Shown here one piece after another: positions 24,565-32,728 of a stretch of 33,178 nt of DNA. The notes beneath the pieces are model-generated. The model saw nothing but the letters and a program-made list of their open reading frames with translations. It was not told the DNA's origin and ran no database searches. The stretch is from the NCBI GenBank assembly GCA_934256695.1, contig CAKQPE010000010.1:1-33178 (forward strand), read 5' to 3'. A program made the position numbers and the translations under genes. This stretch comes from an uncultured Eubacteriales bacterium. Its GTDB lineage: Bacteria > Bacillota > Clostridia > Lachnospirales > Anaerotignaceae. How positions within the stretch are numbered: the first letter of the stretch is position 1; the number at the start of each line of letters is the position of its first letter.

Positions 24565-24876
24565 TTATAATTTATAGTAATACTCCACACCAAGTTTAAT
24601 TGCTTCATTATCTCTAGGATCATCACCGTATGTTCTCCACCATGACATTTCTCGTCTAATAACTTCACCTAATTTAAACAAATCTTTATTATTATTCCAA
24701 TTTCCCTTTAGAGCTTCATATGCATTTATTGCTCCTGCACCAGATTCCATTATAATATTCCACATTCCTGCCGCTTTTGCCAATACCCCATAAGCCATAT
24801 TTCCCGTATCATCAAAATCTATTACCATACCGTCAAATATGTATTGTAAATCTTGCGACCATGAGAATCTTCTTTT
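24565..24876 (-). pseudogene. orphan toxin tip 2 (type-44-like cassette)
   Basis: Open from KRRFSWSQDLQYIFDG, identical in sequence to the intact gene's handle, through DFDDTGNMAYGVLAKAAGM, the centre MESGAGAINAYEALKGNW, to GDDPRDNEAIKLGVEYYYKL. Upstream, the frame is closed by a TGA inside the immunity 1 gene, with no ATG, GTG or TTG before the internal ATG at 24828. That ATG has no ribosome site. It could be expressed only by recombination into a complete gene. Confidence 0.7.
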
Positions 24877-24895
24877 AAATGTATTGAAAAATATC

Positions 24896-25201
24896 TCAAC
24901 ACAAACTCAATGTTAATGTTATTAATGCTATTATTGCTATAAAAATAAAGAATGTTTGTATCGCAAACAATTCCTTATTTCTAAAAAATTGAATAATTGT
25001 TAGAATTATTGGTATACCATAAAATACTATTATTGCAAACGCTATACTCCATATCTGTTCTGAAACATAATTTTCTTCTCTTGTATTACTTAAAGACATT
25101 GTTATACCTAATATAATTCCCGGTATAGATGCTACTGCTAATATTCCAAATATAGTAAATACAGCTAATATAAAATATCCGCTTTCATTTTTTCTATTCA
25201 A
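24896..25201 (-). CDS. putative immunity protein 1 (membrane), partner of the intact toxin
   Basis: About 101 residues, three to four hydrophobic helices, core IPIILTIIQFFRNKELFAIQ. I place the start at a TTG (25201), eight bases after AAAGGAAG and 19 bases after the toxin stop. This makes its N-terminus (NRKNESGYFILAVFTIF) align with MYGNKNNKFSQTNILSYIMFTIF of protein 2. The longer ORF from 25285 runs backward through the toxin gene and lacks a ribosome site. Expected to protect the producing cell from the toxin tip of the gene before it. Confidence 0.65.
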   Translation of the reverse strand: MNRKNESGYFILAVFTIFGILAVASIPGIILGITMSLSNTREENYVSEQIWSIAFAIIVFYGIPIILTIIQFFRNKELFAIQTFFIFIAIIALITLTLSLC

Positions 25202-25220
25202 AAGTATTCTTCCTTTTATA

Positions 25221-26648
25221 TCATAATCTATAATAGTACTCAACACCAATTTTAATTGCTTCGTTATCTCTCGGGTCATCACCATAAGTTAATATCCACG
25301 AAAGCTCTCTGTTAAGAGTTTTTAAAAATTCTATTTTCCCATTGCTATTTTTAAACGCTTCTTTAGCATTTATTACTCCTGCTCCAAATTGCATCAATGT
25401 ATCAGACATTCCCGATGCTTTTGCCAGTACCCCATATGCCATATTTCCCGTATCATCAAAATCTATTACTCTGCCGTCAAATATGTACTGTAAATCCTGC
25501 GACCACGAAAATCTTCGTTTAATATCATATGGAGCCCAACTTTTAACTAAATCTTCAAACTCATAAATATAACTTTCTGTTTGTCTTTTTATTTCCATTG
25601 ACTGTCCATTTGAAGAAACATCGTTTTTAAATGCCTTTATTGCTTCCGGATACTTTTCCTTCAACCTTTCTCCTTCTCTTTTTGCCTCTCTGAATACACC
25701 CATAAGTTTTTCCGTAACATCTTCGGCTTTAAAGCGTTTAAGGTTAAGAAGTATATAAGTTATGTCTATATCCACCCGCTTCAGTTCATCGGCAAGTTTT
25801 TCTGTTCTTTCGTAGTTATCCACCTTTACAAAGTGTGTACCTCTTGCACCTCTGTCAAAGTCAGAGTTTATGGTATCACAAATTTCCTGAAAACTATCCT
25901 TGAACAAACTTTCGTATTCGTATGAATTATATCCGAGATAATCTTTCCTTAAATTTGTTTTAAAAATTTTTTCTTCGTAATAATCTATATAATCCTCCGA
26001 AAAAATATCTCTCCAGTTTCTTCCAATAAGTTTTCTGCTTTTTCTATAGGTATAGTCATACATATGCCATATATCAATCAAAGCACTTTCGTCATTGCCG
26101 TTTAAAATTTCTTTGAAAAATTCCTGTTTGTCCTCATCATTTCCGGCAGTCCAGTTAATTCCGTCTTTAACGGCTTTTTCTGTAAGATATACTCTTTCTG
26201 ATGAACTTATGTTCGATTTACCTCCATTATATATGACATTTATGCCCCTGTCAATATCACTGTCCCAGATATTCGATTTTCTTCTTGTTTCGTATTCCGA
26301 CAAATTCAAAAATGATATGCTTTTGTCAAAATATCCGCCGTATCCTCCGCAGTATTTAACAAAATCTCGCAAGCCTTTTAAAAACTCAATTAACCTTTCT
26401 CTCTTGTCCCTGTCAATAAGCCATAAATATTCTGCATTTTCTTTCATGTCATCAAGTATGTTGTCCGCATATCCTTCGGCATTTGACTTGAAATAATCAA
26501 GCATATCCCTATAATTGCTTTTTCCGCTTGCCACAATATAACCGCCTATGCAGGTCGTATTATTTACGGCACTTATATAATCCTCCGTTCCAAGTATCCT
26601 TCCGTTTGAGCCTTCCAATTCTACTGCCCTTCTTAATTCCTTCGGCAT
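25221..26648 (-). CDS. polymorphic toxin with type-44-like C-terminal tip
   Basis: 475 residues. Residues 1 to about 376 are soluble, mostly charged and helical, with no signal peptide; they fit no family I recognise, including LXG or WXG. Residues about 385-475 form the tip. DLQYIFDGRVIDFDDTGN, MAYGVLAKASGM, FGAGVINAKEA, RELSW and TYGDDPRDNEAIKIGVEYY recall the polymorphic toxin type 44 (Ntox44) pattern of GN-x-x-YG, GAG and DDPxD-x-x-I-x-x-G, from memory. AAAGGAGG precedes the ATG. It is the first and only complete gene of the array, followed by its immunity candidate. The export route is not visible; the lack of signal peptide suggests a specialised system. The N-terminal region may therefore be the delivery part. 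Confidence 0.7.
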   Translation of the reverse strand: MPKELRRAVELEGSNGRILGTEDYISAVNNTTCIGGYIVASGKSNYRDMLDYFKSNAEGYADNILDDMKENAEYLWLIDRDKRERLIEFLKGLRDFVKYCGGYGGYFDKSISFLNLSEYETRRKSNIWDSDIDRGINVIYNGGKSNISSSERVYLTEKAVKDGINWTAGNDEDKQEFFKEILNGNDESALIDIWHMYDYTYRKSRKLIGRNWRDIFSEDYIDYYEEKIFKTNLRKDYLGYNSYEYESLFKDSFQEICDTINSDFDRGARGTHFVKVDNYERTEKLADELKRVDIDITYILLNLKRFKAEDVTEKLMGVFREAKREGERLKEKYPEAIKAFKNDVSSNGQSMEIKRQTESYIYEFEDLVKSWAPYDIKRRFSWSQDLQYIFDGRVIDFDDTGNMAYGVLAKASGMSDTLMQFGAGVINAKEAFKNSNGKIEFLKTLNRELSWILTYGDDPRDNEAIKIGVEYYYRL

Positions 26649-26781
26649 TTTTAAATCCTCCTTTAAAAATAAATTAATATCATAAAATCGGATTTAGTAT
26701 AATATAAATCTACGTCCCATGAGTGACCCTTTTTACTGCCTGTTAATAATATCAGTAACAGTTCCACAGAATATCTGCAAT

Positions 26782-26814
26782 ACAAAAACCCCAATGATTT
26801 TTGTCATTGAGGTT
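26782..26814 (-). terminator. terminator of the Na/Pi cotransporter gene
   Basis: An 11-bp stem (26787-26797 with 26804-26814, one G-U pair) followed on the minus strand by TTTTTG. It isolates the toxin gene from upstream transcription. Between it and 26649 I see a TATACT but no matching -35. Confidence 0.8.
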
Positions 26815-26835
26815 TCAAAAAAGTTCTGTTCTGTT

Positions 26836-28593
26836 TCACCCGAGGGCATACGTTTTTCTGTACTCGTTATACATATTCGTATAATCCCCGTCCTTGCTTT
26901 CTTTAATATCAATAATGTAGCCGTGAGTGTCAAAACTTCCCCTGTTTACTTCTATAATAGCTATGGCAATGTTTGAACAATGGTCTGCTATACGCTCATA
27001 GTTATTTATAAGGTCGGAAAGTATAAACCCAAGCTCTATTGTACAGGTTCCGTTTTTAAGTCTCTCTACGTGGCGGCTTTTAACGGTTCTTGCAAGCTCA
27101 TTTACCACCTGCTCCAAAGGCTCAACCTTTTTGGCTTCGGCAACATCATTTTTTTCAAAAGCATTCTCACTTATTTCAAGTATTCTTTTTATGGCTTCCT
27201 CAAGTACATTAAGCTCTATCTTTGCTTCACTTGAGAAAGAAATACCTTTTTCGTTCATTTCCTGTGCCGCTTTCTTTATATTAACGGCATGGTCGCTTAT
27301 TCTTTCAAAATCACCTATTGTATGAAGTATTCTCGATATTCTTCTGCTGTCGCTGTCTGTCATATCTTTATTGGAAAGCTTTACAAGATAAGACCCCAAA
27401 ACGTCCTCATACTTATCAACCTCTGTTTCAAGGTTTTCTATATCGCTTACCTTTTCATTGCTGAAAGATTTTATTACACTTATTGCCTCTGTTACAGCTT
27501 TATTCGATATCTTAAACATTTTAACGGCTACCTGTTCACTGTGGCTTACTGCTACGGCCGGCACTGCAAAAAATCTTTCGTCAAGGCTTATACTGTCTTC
27601 CGCATTTGTTTCGTTTTCTTTGTCTTTAACAGTCATGCAGGCAAGTTTAACAAGGAAATTGGAAAACGGCAGTATTATAACGGTTGCCGTTACATTAAAA
27701 GCAGTATGCACAACAGCAATTCCTACCTGCGATACAGGGTCATTTATAAAACTGAAATTAAGCACTGCCTTAGCACTGTAAAACAATATACAGAACACAA
27801 TCACACCTATTATGTTAAAATAAAGGTGTACTGCGGCAGCTCTTTTGGCACTCTTGTTTGCACCTACGGAAGAAAGTATCGCAGTTATACAAGTACCTAT
27901 ATTCTGGCCCATTATTATAGGTACAGCATTGGCATATGTTACCGCACCCGTTACGGAAAGTGCCTGCAGTATACCTACAGATGCAGATGATGACTGTATT
28001 ACGGCAGTAAGCACCGCACCAACTATAATACCCAGTACAGGATTTGTAAACAGTGTAAAAAGATTTGTAAACTGTGGAACATCTGTAAGTGGTTTAACAG
28101 CCCCGGACATCTGCTCCATACCGAACATAAGCACGGCAAAGCCAAGTAAAATTGTACCTATATTTTTCTTTTTATCCGTTTTGCTTGTCATGAAAAGGAT
28201 TATACCTATAACAGCAAGTATCGGTGTAAAGGACGAAGGCTTGAGCATTTTTATAAAAAAGCTGTCTCCACTTATACCGGAAAGGCTCAGTATCCATGAT
28301 GTAACCGTTGTACCTACATTTGCACCCATAATAATGCCTACAGCCTGTTTAAGCTGCATTATTCCGGCATTTACAAAACCGACAACCATAACGGTTGTTG
28401 CAGATGATGACTGTATTATAGCTGTTACTCCAAGACCAAGTATAAAGCCTTTTAGTGGATTTGATGTAAGCTTTTCAAGCAAACTTTGTAATTTGTTTCC
28501 AGCCTGTCTTTCAAGTCCCTTTCCCATAACGTCCATACCGAAAAGGAACATAGCAAGTCCGCCAAAAAGAGAAAGCACACCGAAAATATCCAT
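26836..28593 (-). CDS. Na+/phosphate cotransporter with PhoU-like domain
   Basis: A membrane phosphate transporter of the NptA/Na-Pi cotransporter family. 585 residues. The two inverted transport repeats each carry the QSSS motif (IIQSSSATT near residue 60, VIQSSSASVG near 200). Eight to nine hydrophobic segments run to about 310. A soluble C-terminal PhoU-like helical domain (about 355-560) has the paired IGDFERISDHAVNI and NYERIADHCSNIA motifs. GGAGGTA lies upstream of the ATG. It is monocistronic on the minus strand. Na+/Pi uptake is the family role; direction and regulation are not shown here. Confidence 0.92.
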   Translation of the reverse strand: MDIFGVLSLFGGLAMFLFGMDVMGKGLERQAGNKLQSLLEKLTSNPLKGFILGLGVTAIIQSSSATTVMVVGFVNAGIMQLKQAVGIIMGANVGTTVTSWILSLSGISGDSFFIKMLKPSSFTPILAVIGIILFMTSKTDKKKNIGTILLGFAVLMFGMEQMSGAVKPLTDVPQFTNLFTLFTNPVLGIIVGAVLTAVIQSSSASVGILQALSVTGAVTYANAVPIIMGQNIGTCITAILSSVGANKSAKRAAAVHLYFNIIGVIVFCILFYSAKAVLNFSFINDPVSQVGIAVVHTAFNVTATVIILPFSNFLVKLACMTVKDKENETNAEDSISLDERFFAVPAVAVSHSEQVAVKMFKISNKAVTEAISVIKSFSNEKVSDIENLETEVDKYEDVLGSYLVKLSNKDMTDSDSRRISRILHTIGDFERISDHAVNIKKAAQEMNEKGISFSSEAKIELNVLEEAIKRILEISENAFEKNDVAEAKKVEPLEQVVNELARTVKSRHVERLKNGTCTIELGFILSDLINNYERIADHCSNIAIAIIEVNRGSFDTHGYIIDIKESKDGDYTNMYNEYRKTYALG

Positions 28594-28770
28594 ATTTTAA
28601 ATCTACCTCCATAAATTTCAGCTAAATTTTAACATAATTATAACTAAAACTTATTTTACTTTAAAGTTTATATCAATAAAAGGCATTTTTTGTAAAATAA
28701 ATGTTAAATCTATGTAAAAACACATAAGTACCATATATAAATCCAAAAAGCTTGACCCAAACTGTATTAT

Positions 28771-28796
28771 GATACCACAGCAAAAGTCATGGTATC
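28771..28796. other. hairpin in 252-base intergenic gap
   Basis: GATACCA (28771-28777) pairs with TGGTATC (28790-28796) around a 12-base loop. The gap 28594-28845 otherwise contains AT-rich sequence with a minus-strand TATAAT (28637-28642) that may serve the cotransporter gene. No ORF or riboswitch is recognised. Confidence 0.4.
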
Positions 28797-28845
28797 TGAT
28801 TATCATTTTTTGTATTTCTCGTTCTTATAGAACCACAATGCTTAT

Positions 28846-29256
28846 TTAGTTTTTTATTAAATATAGAGCCATAATAAGACAGGTAATAAAAGAAAACTTT
28901 ATTTCTTCCTTATTATTGTCTTTTGACTGGCTTTCTATTCCATGTTCGGCAACAGAAATCATCTTATTCTGTACTGCATCTATAGTTCTTATAATATCTA
29001 TTGTATTTATAATGTTGTCTATCATCTGAGCCGACGGCTTATCGGCGTAGTTTTTAACGGCTCTCAAAAGTGTAATTTCCTTTGTAGGCTTTTTCTTTAT
29101 TCCTTCTCTTTCGTTTGCCGCCATATCATAAATTCTTTTAAGATAATTGTTTTCAATACTTTTTTTCAACGAGCTTTCAGCCTTTGAAATATCATTCATA
29201 ATTGGAGTTAATGTGCCTAAAAACTGTATCATTGTGCCTAAATCTGTCTGGTTCAT
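28846..29256 (-). CDS. hypothetical protein with C-terminal membrane helix
   Basis: 136 residues, not recognised. The first ~110 are charged and predicted helical (SKAESSLKKSIENNYLKRIY; MIDNIINTIDIIRTIDAVQN), and the last ~17 are hydrophobic (FSFITCLIMALYLI), suggesting a tail-anchored protein with its helical part in the cytoplasm. AAGGA lies 9-10 bases before the ATG. It stands alone between two terminator-like regions. No function is proposed. Confidence 0.65.
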   Translation of the reverse strand: MNQTDLGTMIQFLGTLTPIMNDISKAESSLKKSIENNYLKRIYDMAANEREGIKKKPTKEITLLRAVKNYADKPSAQMIDNIINTIDIIRTIDAVQNKMISVAEHGIESQSKDNNKEEIKFSFITCLIMALYLIKN

Positions 29257-29419
29257 AAAAATCCGTCCTTATGATTTTGTTTCTATAAATATATTTATTC
29301 GAAATTAATTTTATTATATTAAAAATTTTAAAGTCAGGTGTTTATACGGATTTATTATTTACTATAAGTGCATATTTTTTGGCAGATGGGTTATGTTTGA
29401 AAAAATATATACAGCCGAT

Positions 29420-29459
29420 AAAAAAGTCTTTAAAATATTTTTGTTTTAAAGACTTTTTT
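29420..29459. terminator. terminator after the subtilase fragment
   Basis: A 16-bp A/T-armed stem (29420-29435 with 29444-29459), usable on either strand. It lies just downstream of the protease fragment on the minus strand. The rest of the 240-base gap (29257-29496) shows no ORF. Confidence 0.8.
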
Positions 29460-29496
29460 ATTTTTCAATAAGTGTACAAATATCCCAAGCTTATAT

Positions 29497-30189
29497 TTAA
29501 TTTACAAACCTAAATAAATTTTCAATATTCAAAATACCATTTGTGTTAATTAAAGATTTATAAAATATTCTCTTTATATCTTTCGGCAAAAAACTCGGAT
29601 TATATTGGCATAACAAAGCCGCTGCTGCCGAAACCATAGGTGTTGCCATAGATGTGCCGCTCATGGATATATAATATTTATCTACTGTTTTATCATTGTT
29701 TCTATTAGATGCGGAAAAAGAAAAACCTTCTGCCTTACAGCTTACTATATTCTCCGAAGGTGCAAATACATCAGGCTTAATATAATATGACTTACCTGAT
29801 TTTAACTTAAATCTTACCATTTCTTCTGCCGCTCCTGCCGTAATTACATAAGGGCTTATTCCGGGGGAAGATACCCTACAGCTATTTTCATTTCCGGCAG
29901 CGGCACAAACTGTTATGCCATTTAAAAAAAGTGTTTTTGCTGCATTTAAAAGTGCCGGCGATATAGTCTTGTCATTTGTTCCTATAGACATATTAACAAC
30001 TCGAATATTATATTTATTCTTATTTTCAATTACCCATTTAATTGCTTCCAATGCCCAAAAAAGTGTGCCATGTCCAGCTTCATCAAGTATTTTAAGCGAA
30101 ATTATATTGCTTTGCGGTGCTATACCGCTGTAAATACCATCGGAAAGTATACCGTTTGACGATGCTATGCCTGCCACATGTGTGGCATG
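29497..30189 (-). pseudogene. S8 subtilisin-like protease, 5'-truncated by an element
   Basis: About 230 residues of a subtilase. It begins at the catalytic His motif (HATHVAGIASSNG), contains VVNMSIGT, the AAGNE oxyanion segment and the catalytic Ser in SGTSMATPMVSAAAALL, and ends after a normal short C-terminus. The catalytic Asp motif and any prodomain should precede the His but are absent. Upstream of the His codon the sequence turns into the 3' flank of a serine recombinase gene, and the only start is a TTG without a ribosome site. The other half should lie at the far end of the inserted element, outside the window. Excision could restore the gene. Confidence 0.8.
30172..30187. other. 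probable recombinase attachment-site core
   Basis: TGCCACA-TG-TGTGGCA: a perfect 7-bp inverted repeat around a 2-base centre, at the exact point where protease homology stops. Serine recombinases cut at a central dinucleotide between imperfect inverted half-sites, so this fits an att site. It also encodes the conserved A-T-H-V-A codons, so the symmetry may partly reflect coding. Confidence 0.5.
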
Positions 30190-30204
30190 GCAAAAAAGCA
30201 AAAT

Positions 30205-31827
30205 TTAAAATTTCCAGTGTATTATTACCTTCTGATTTTTGTTTTTGTCTTTTTCGCACACCTCAACATAATCTATAAAATCAAAAACCATTTCCGTTGT
30301 AAGTTTTTCAAAATTTGTGCATTTCTCTATTATCTTTTTATATTTATCTTCTCTTTCCTCGGTGTTTTTTATAAAACCAATCTTGTTTTCGATAAATTCA
30401 ATTTCACTTTTATTGTTTTTTATCTTTTTTTCAAAATTGTCCTTGAGACTGTAAAAAATATCCTCCGTTATACTTCCTATATACTTATCCATATAAAGCT
30501 TCTTTATTCCCTCATTCAGACGTTCCTGTTCCGAAAGCAGTTCATTTCTTTTGTTTTCTTCCTTGGATAAGGTATTATTTTGAAGTTTTATTCCTTCTTC
30601 AACGGCATTAAAATTATCTTGGTTTGACATATATTCGCCTATATGTTTTTTCAATTCTTCGAGTATTGTTTTTTCAAGAGAAAAATAGCTGATAGTATGC
30701 CCTGTGCATTCCCTTGAAGCTGTTTTGCTCGAAAGTCTGCACCGCAAATAGTTATCTCCCGATTCCTTTGTTCCGCTGCGAACCATTGATGAACCACAGT
30801 CTTTGCAAAAAACTTTTCCTGCCAACGGATATTGTTTCCCTTTATCAGATTTTTTTGAAAACCTTCTTCTTAAATGCTGCATTTCCTGTACCTTATAAAA
30901 CTGCTCGTAAGATATAATCGGTTCATGGTTATTTTTTTTAATAACCCATTCTTCTCTTGGGGTAATAATAACTTTTTTGCTTTTGTAGCTTACTTTTTTC
31001 TCTCTGCCCTGTATAAGCGTGCCTATGTAAGTTTCATTTTTTAAAATCCTCTTAATTGTTGTCGTTCCCCATAAACACCTTACCTTGTATTTTCCCGAAT
31101 AAGGTGTTTTATAATTTAACCCGCAGTCGGTTTTATATTCCGAAGGCGTGGGAATCTGCTCCTCATACAGTTTGTCGCAAATAGCCTTTACGCCGTATCC
31201 TTCGCAGTAATAGTCAAAAATTTTTTGTACTACCCTTGCTGCTTCTTCATCTATAACAATTTTGTGCCTGTCATTTTCATCTCTTTTGTAGCCATATGAC
31301 GCAAAAGAACCTAGAAATTGCCCCAACTGCATTTTTGCACGAAATACACTTCTTATATTGTCCGATAAATCTTCAACATACCATTCGTTTATAAGTGCAT
31401 TTATTTGTCGGGCTTTTTTATTTCCTTTAATGTTTGTGTCGATATTGTCAACAATGCTTATAAAACGTATTCCCAGCAAAGGAAATATTCTGTTTATATA
31501 TTTTTCAGCGGTTTCCATATCTCTTGTAAAACGTGACTGTGACTTGCACAAAATAACATTGAATTTTTTCAGCTTTGCGTCCTCAATAAGTCTTTTAAAG
31601 GCAGGTCTTTCGCTGTCCGTTCCTGAATAATCATCATCGGAATACACATCTGCTATCACAAACCCTCTTTTTAATGCTTCATCGGTAAGCAATATTCTCT
31701 GGTTTTTTATACTCTCGCTGTCGTCACCTCCGTTTATTTTATCAATATCCTCTTTTGACAGTCTTAAATACAAAGCCGCAACATCGGTATTTTTAAAACT
31801 TTCATTTTCGGATAAAAACTCTCGCAT
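30205..31827 (-). CDS. large serine recombinase
   Basis: A site-specific DNA integrase/excisionase of 540 residues. The N-terminal resolvase domain has the nucleophile in ALYLRLSKED, then SIKNQR, VYSDDDYSGTDSERPAF and KSQSRFTRD with catalytic Args. A recombinase domain (ASYGYKRDENDRHKIVIDE...) follows. Then comes a zinc ribbon with Cys pairs (CKDCGSSM and later CRL...REC), and a C-terminal coiled coil (ELLSEQERLNEGIKKL) typical of this class. The start at 31827 has GGAGGG; the extension to 31917 has none. The gene ends 17 bases from the att-like core, the usual place for an integrase. Confidence 0.93.
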   Translation of the reverse strand: MREFLSENESFKNTDVAALYLRLSKEDIDKINGGDDSESIKNQRILLTDEALKRGFVIADVYSDDDYSGTDSERPAFKRLIEDAKLKKFNVILCKSQSRFTRDMETAEKYINRIFPLLGIRFISIVDNIDTNIKGNKKARQINALINEWYVEDLSDNIRSVFRAKMQLGQFLGSFASYGYKRDENDRHKIVIDEEAARVVQKIFDYYCEGYGVKAICDKLYEEQIPTPSEYKTDCGLNYKTPYSGKYKVRCLWGTTTIKRILKNETYIGTLIQGREKKVSYKSKKVIITPREEWVIKKNNHEPIISYEQFYKVQEMQHLRRRFSKKSDKGKQYPLAGKVFCKDCGSSMVRSGTKESGDNYLRCRLSSKTASRECTGHTISYFSLEKTILEELKKHIGEYMSNQDNFNAVEEGIKLQNNTLSKEENKRNELLSEQERLNEGIKKLYMDKYIGSITEDIFYSLKDNFEKKIKNNKSEIEFIENKIGFIKNTEEREDKYKKIIEKCTNFEKLTTEMVFDFIDYVEVCEKDKNKNQKVIIHWKF

Positions 31828-31921
31828 AATTAAATCCCTCCGTAAAAAGGGACAGATGAATTTTCTTAACCGAATTATAAGCCTTAACCATACTCCGGTG
31901 CAAAAAATCATCTGCACATAT

Positions 31922-32029
31922 TTATAAAGTCTGTTTTTTAATATACTCTATAATAAGCTCTTTAAGTTTTTCCTCACGCTCATTCTTATCCTCAAAGGTA
32001 TAAATATTTTCTGCCTGTACGGTATTCAT
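31922..32029 (-). CDS. small ORF upstream of recombinase
   Basis: A 35-codon ORF (MNTVQAENIYTFEDKNERE... KKQTL), charged and helical, with AAAAGGTGA six bases before the ATG. It lies about 95 bases before the recombinase on the same strand. It could be a small directionality or accessory factor, or a leader peptide; not recognised. A longer frame to 32143 lacks a ribosome site. Confidence 0.5.
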   Translation of the reverse strand: MNTVQAENIYTFEDKNEREEKLKELIIEYIKKQTL

Positions 32030-32332
32030 AGAATCACCTTTTCGTTTTTTATATTTATATTCGTACTTATTTTTTTCAATACTTGCAGACGGCAAAATGC
32101 CCATAGGAATCCCACCTGTCCCCTCCCGGCGACCTGCTCCCATTGCCTGCGACGGTTGTTATCACGCTCGGACTGTGGCTGAACAGAAGTTTCTTTAAAT
32201 GTTATCTGCAAGTTGCGTATTCGATTTTCAAATATCCCTGCGAATTTACCTCGCATATAATATCCCGACAAAAATTTAAAATTATCGAATTTTTTGAAAA
32301 ATTTTTTTTAAATTTTTTATTGCATAAGAAAA

Positions 32333-32412
32333 AGCCATCTTAGTCTAAACTTTTTTCCAAAACATCAGATTTTTGATCTGAATTTTCAGAATAGTTCAAA
32401 ACTAAAATGGCT
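32333..32412. repeat. long inverted repeat in gene-poor gap
   Basis: AGCCATCTTAGT (32333-32344) pairs with ACTAAAATGGCT (32401-32412), 11 of 12 bases, enclosing a second hairpin (CAGAT...ATCTG near 32376-32390). The gap 32030-32728 has no ORF I would accept. It also holds a moderately GC-richer stretch (about 32090-32260) that resembles decayed coding sequence. Confidence 0.5.
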
Positions 32413-32728
32413 CTTGATTTTTATAGTTGAATTGTTTTATTTATTTCATATTTTTAAAATGCTTTATTATATAGGTGGGGTTTTATGTTATTAATAAGGT
32501 GAATTTTATTACATATGGTTTCTAAATTATATTATTTATTGCCGTGGCAGATAAAAAGCACTTTTATCATTGTTGCATAACCTCGCATTTCTTAGTTTTT
32601 CTTGATATTTCGGGCTTTGTAGGTCTATGTGATTTTTTGCTTTCTGGCATAAGTTGGCTTATTTTCGCATAATATCATCCGCAAAATGTGTAAATTTGTG
32701 CATTCTTCTTTCAATTTTGAAACCAGAT

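Noticed and set aside
21563..26648. CRISPR array or tandem protein-repeat gene
   Set aside because: The repeated units are 250-300 bases, coding, and separated by different genes; there are no short direct repeats with unique spacers.
26733..26933. 66-codon minus-strand frame downstream of the Na/Pi cotransporter gene
   Set aside because: It overlaps the 3' end of that gene in another frame and the terminator; no ribosome site and no recognisable protein.
32026..32343. Overlapping 66- and 81-codon frames on both strands
   Set aside because: Mixed composition, no ribosome sites and mutual overlap. They may be remnants of an older gene, but nothing can be identified.
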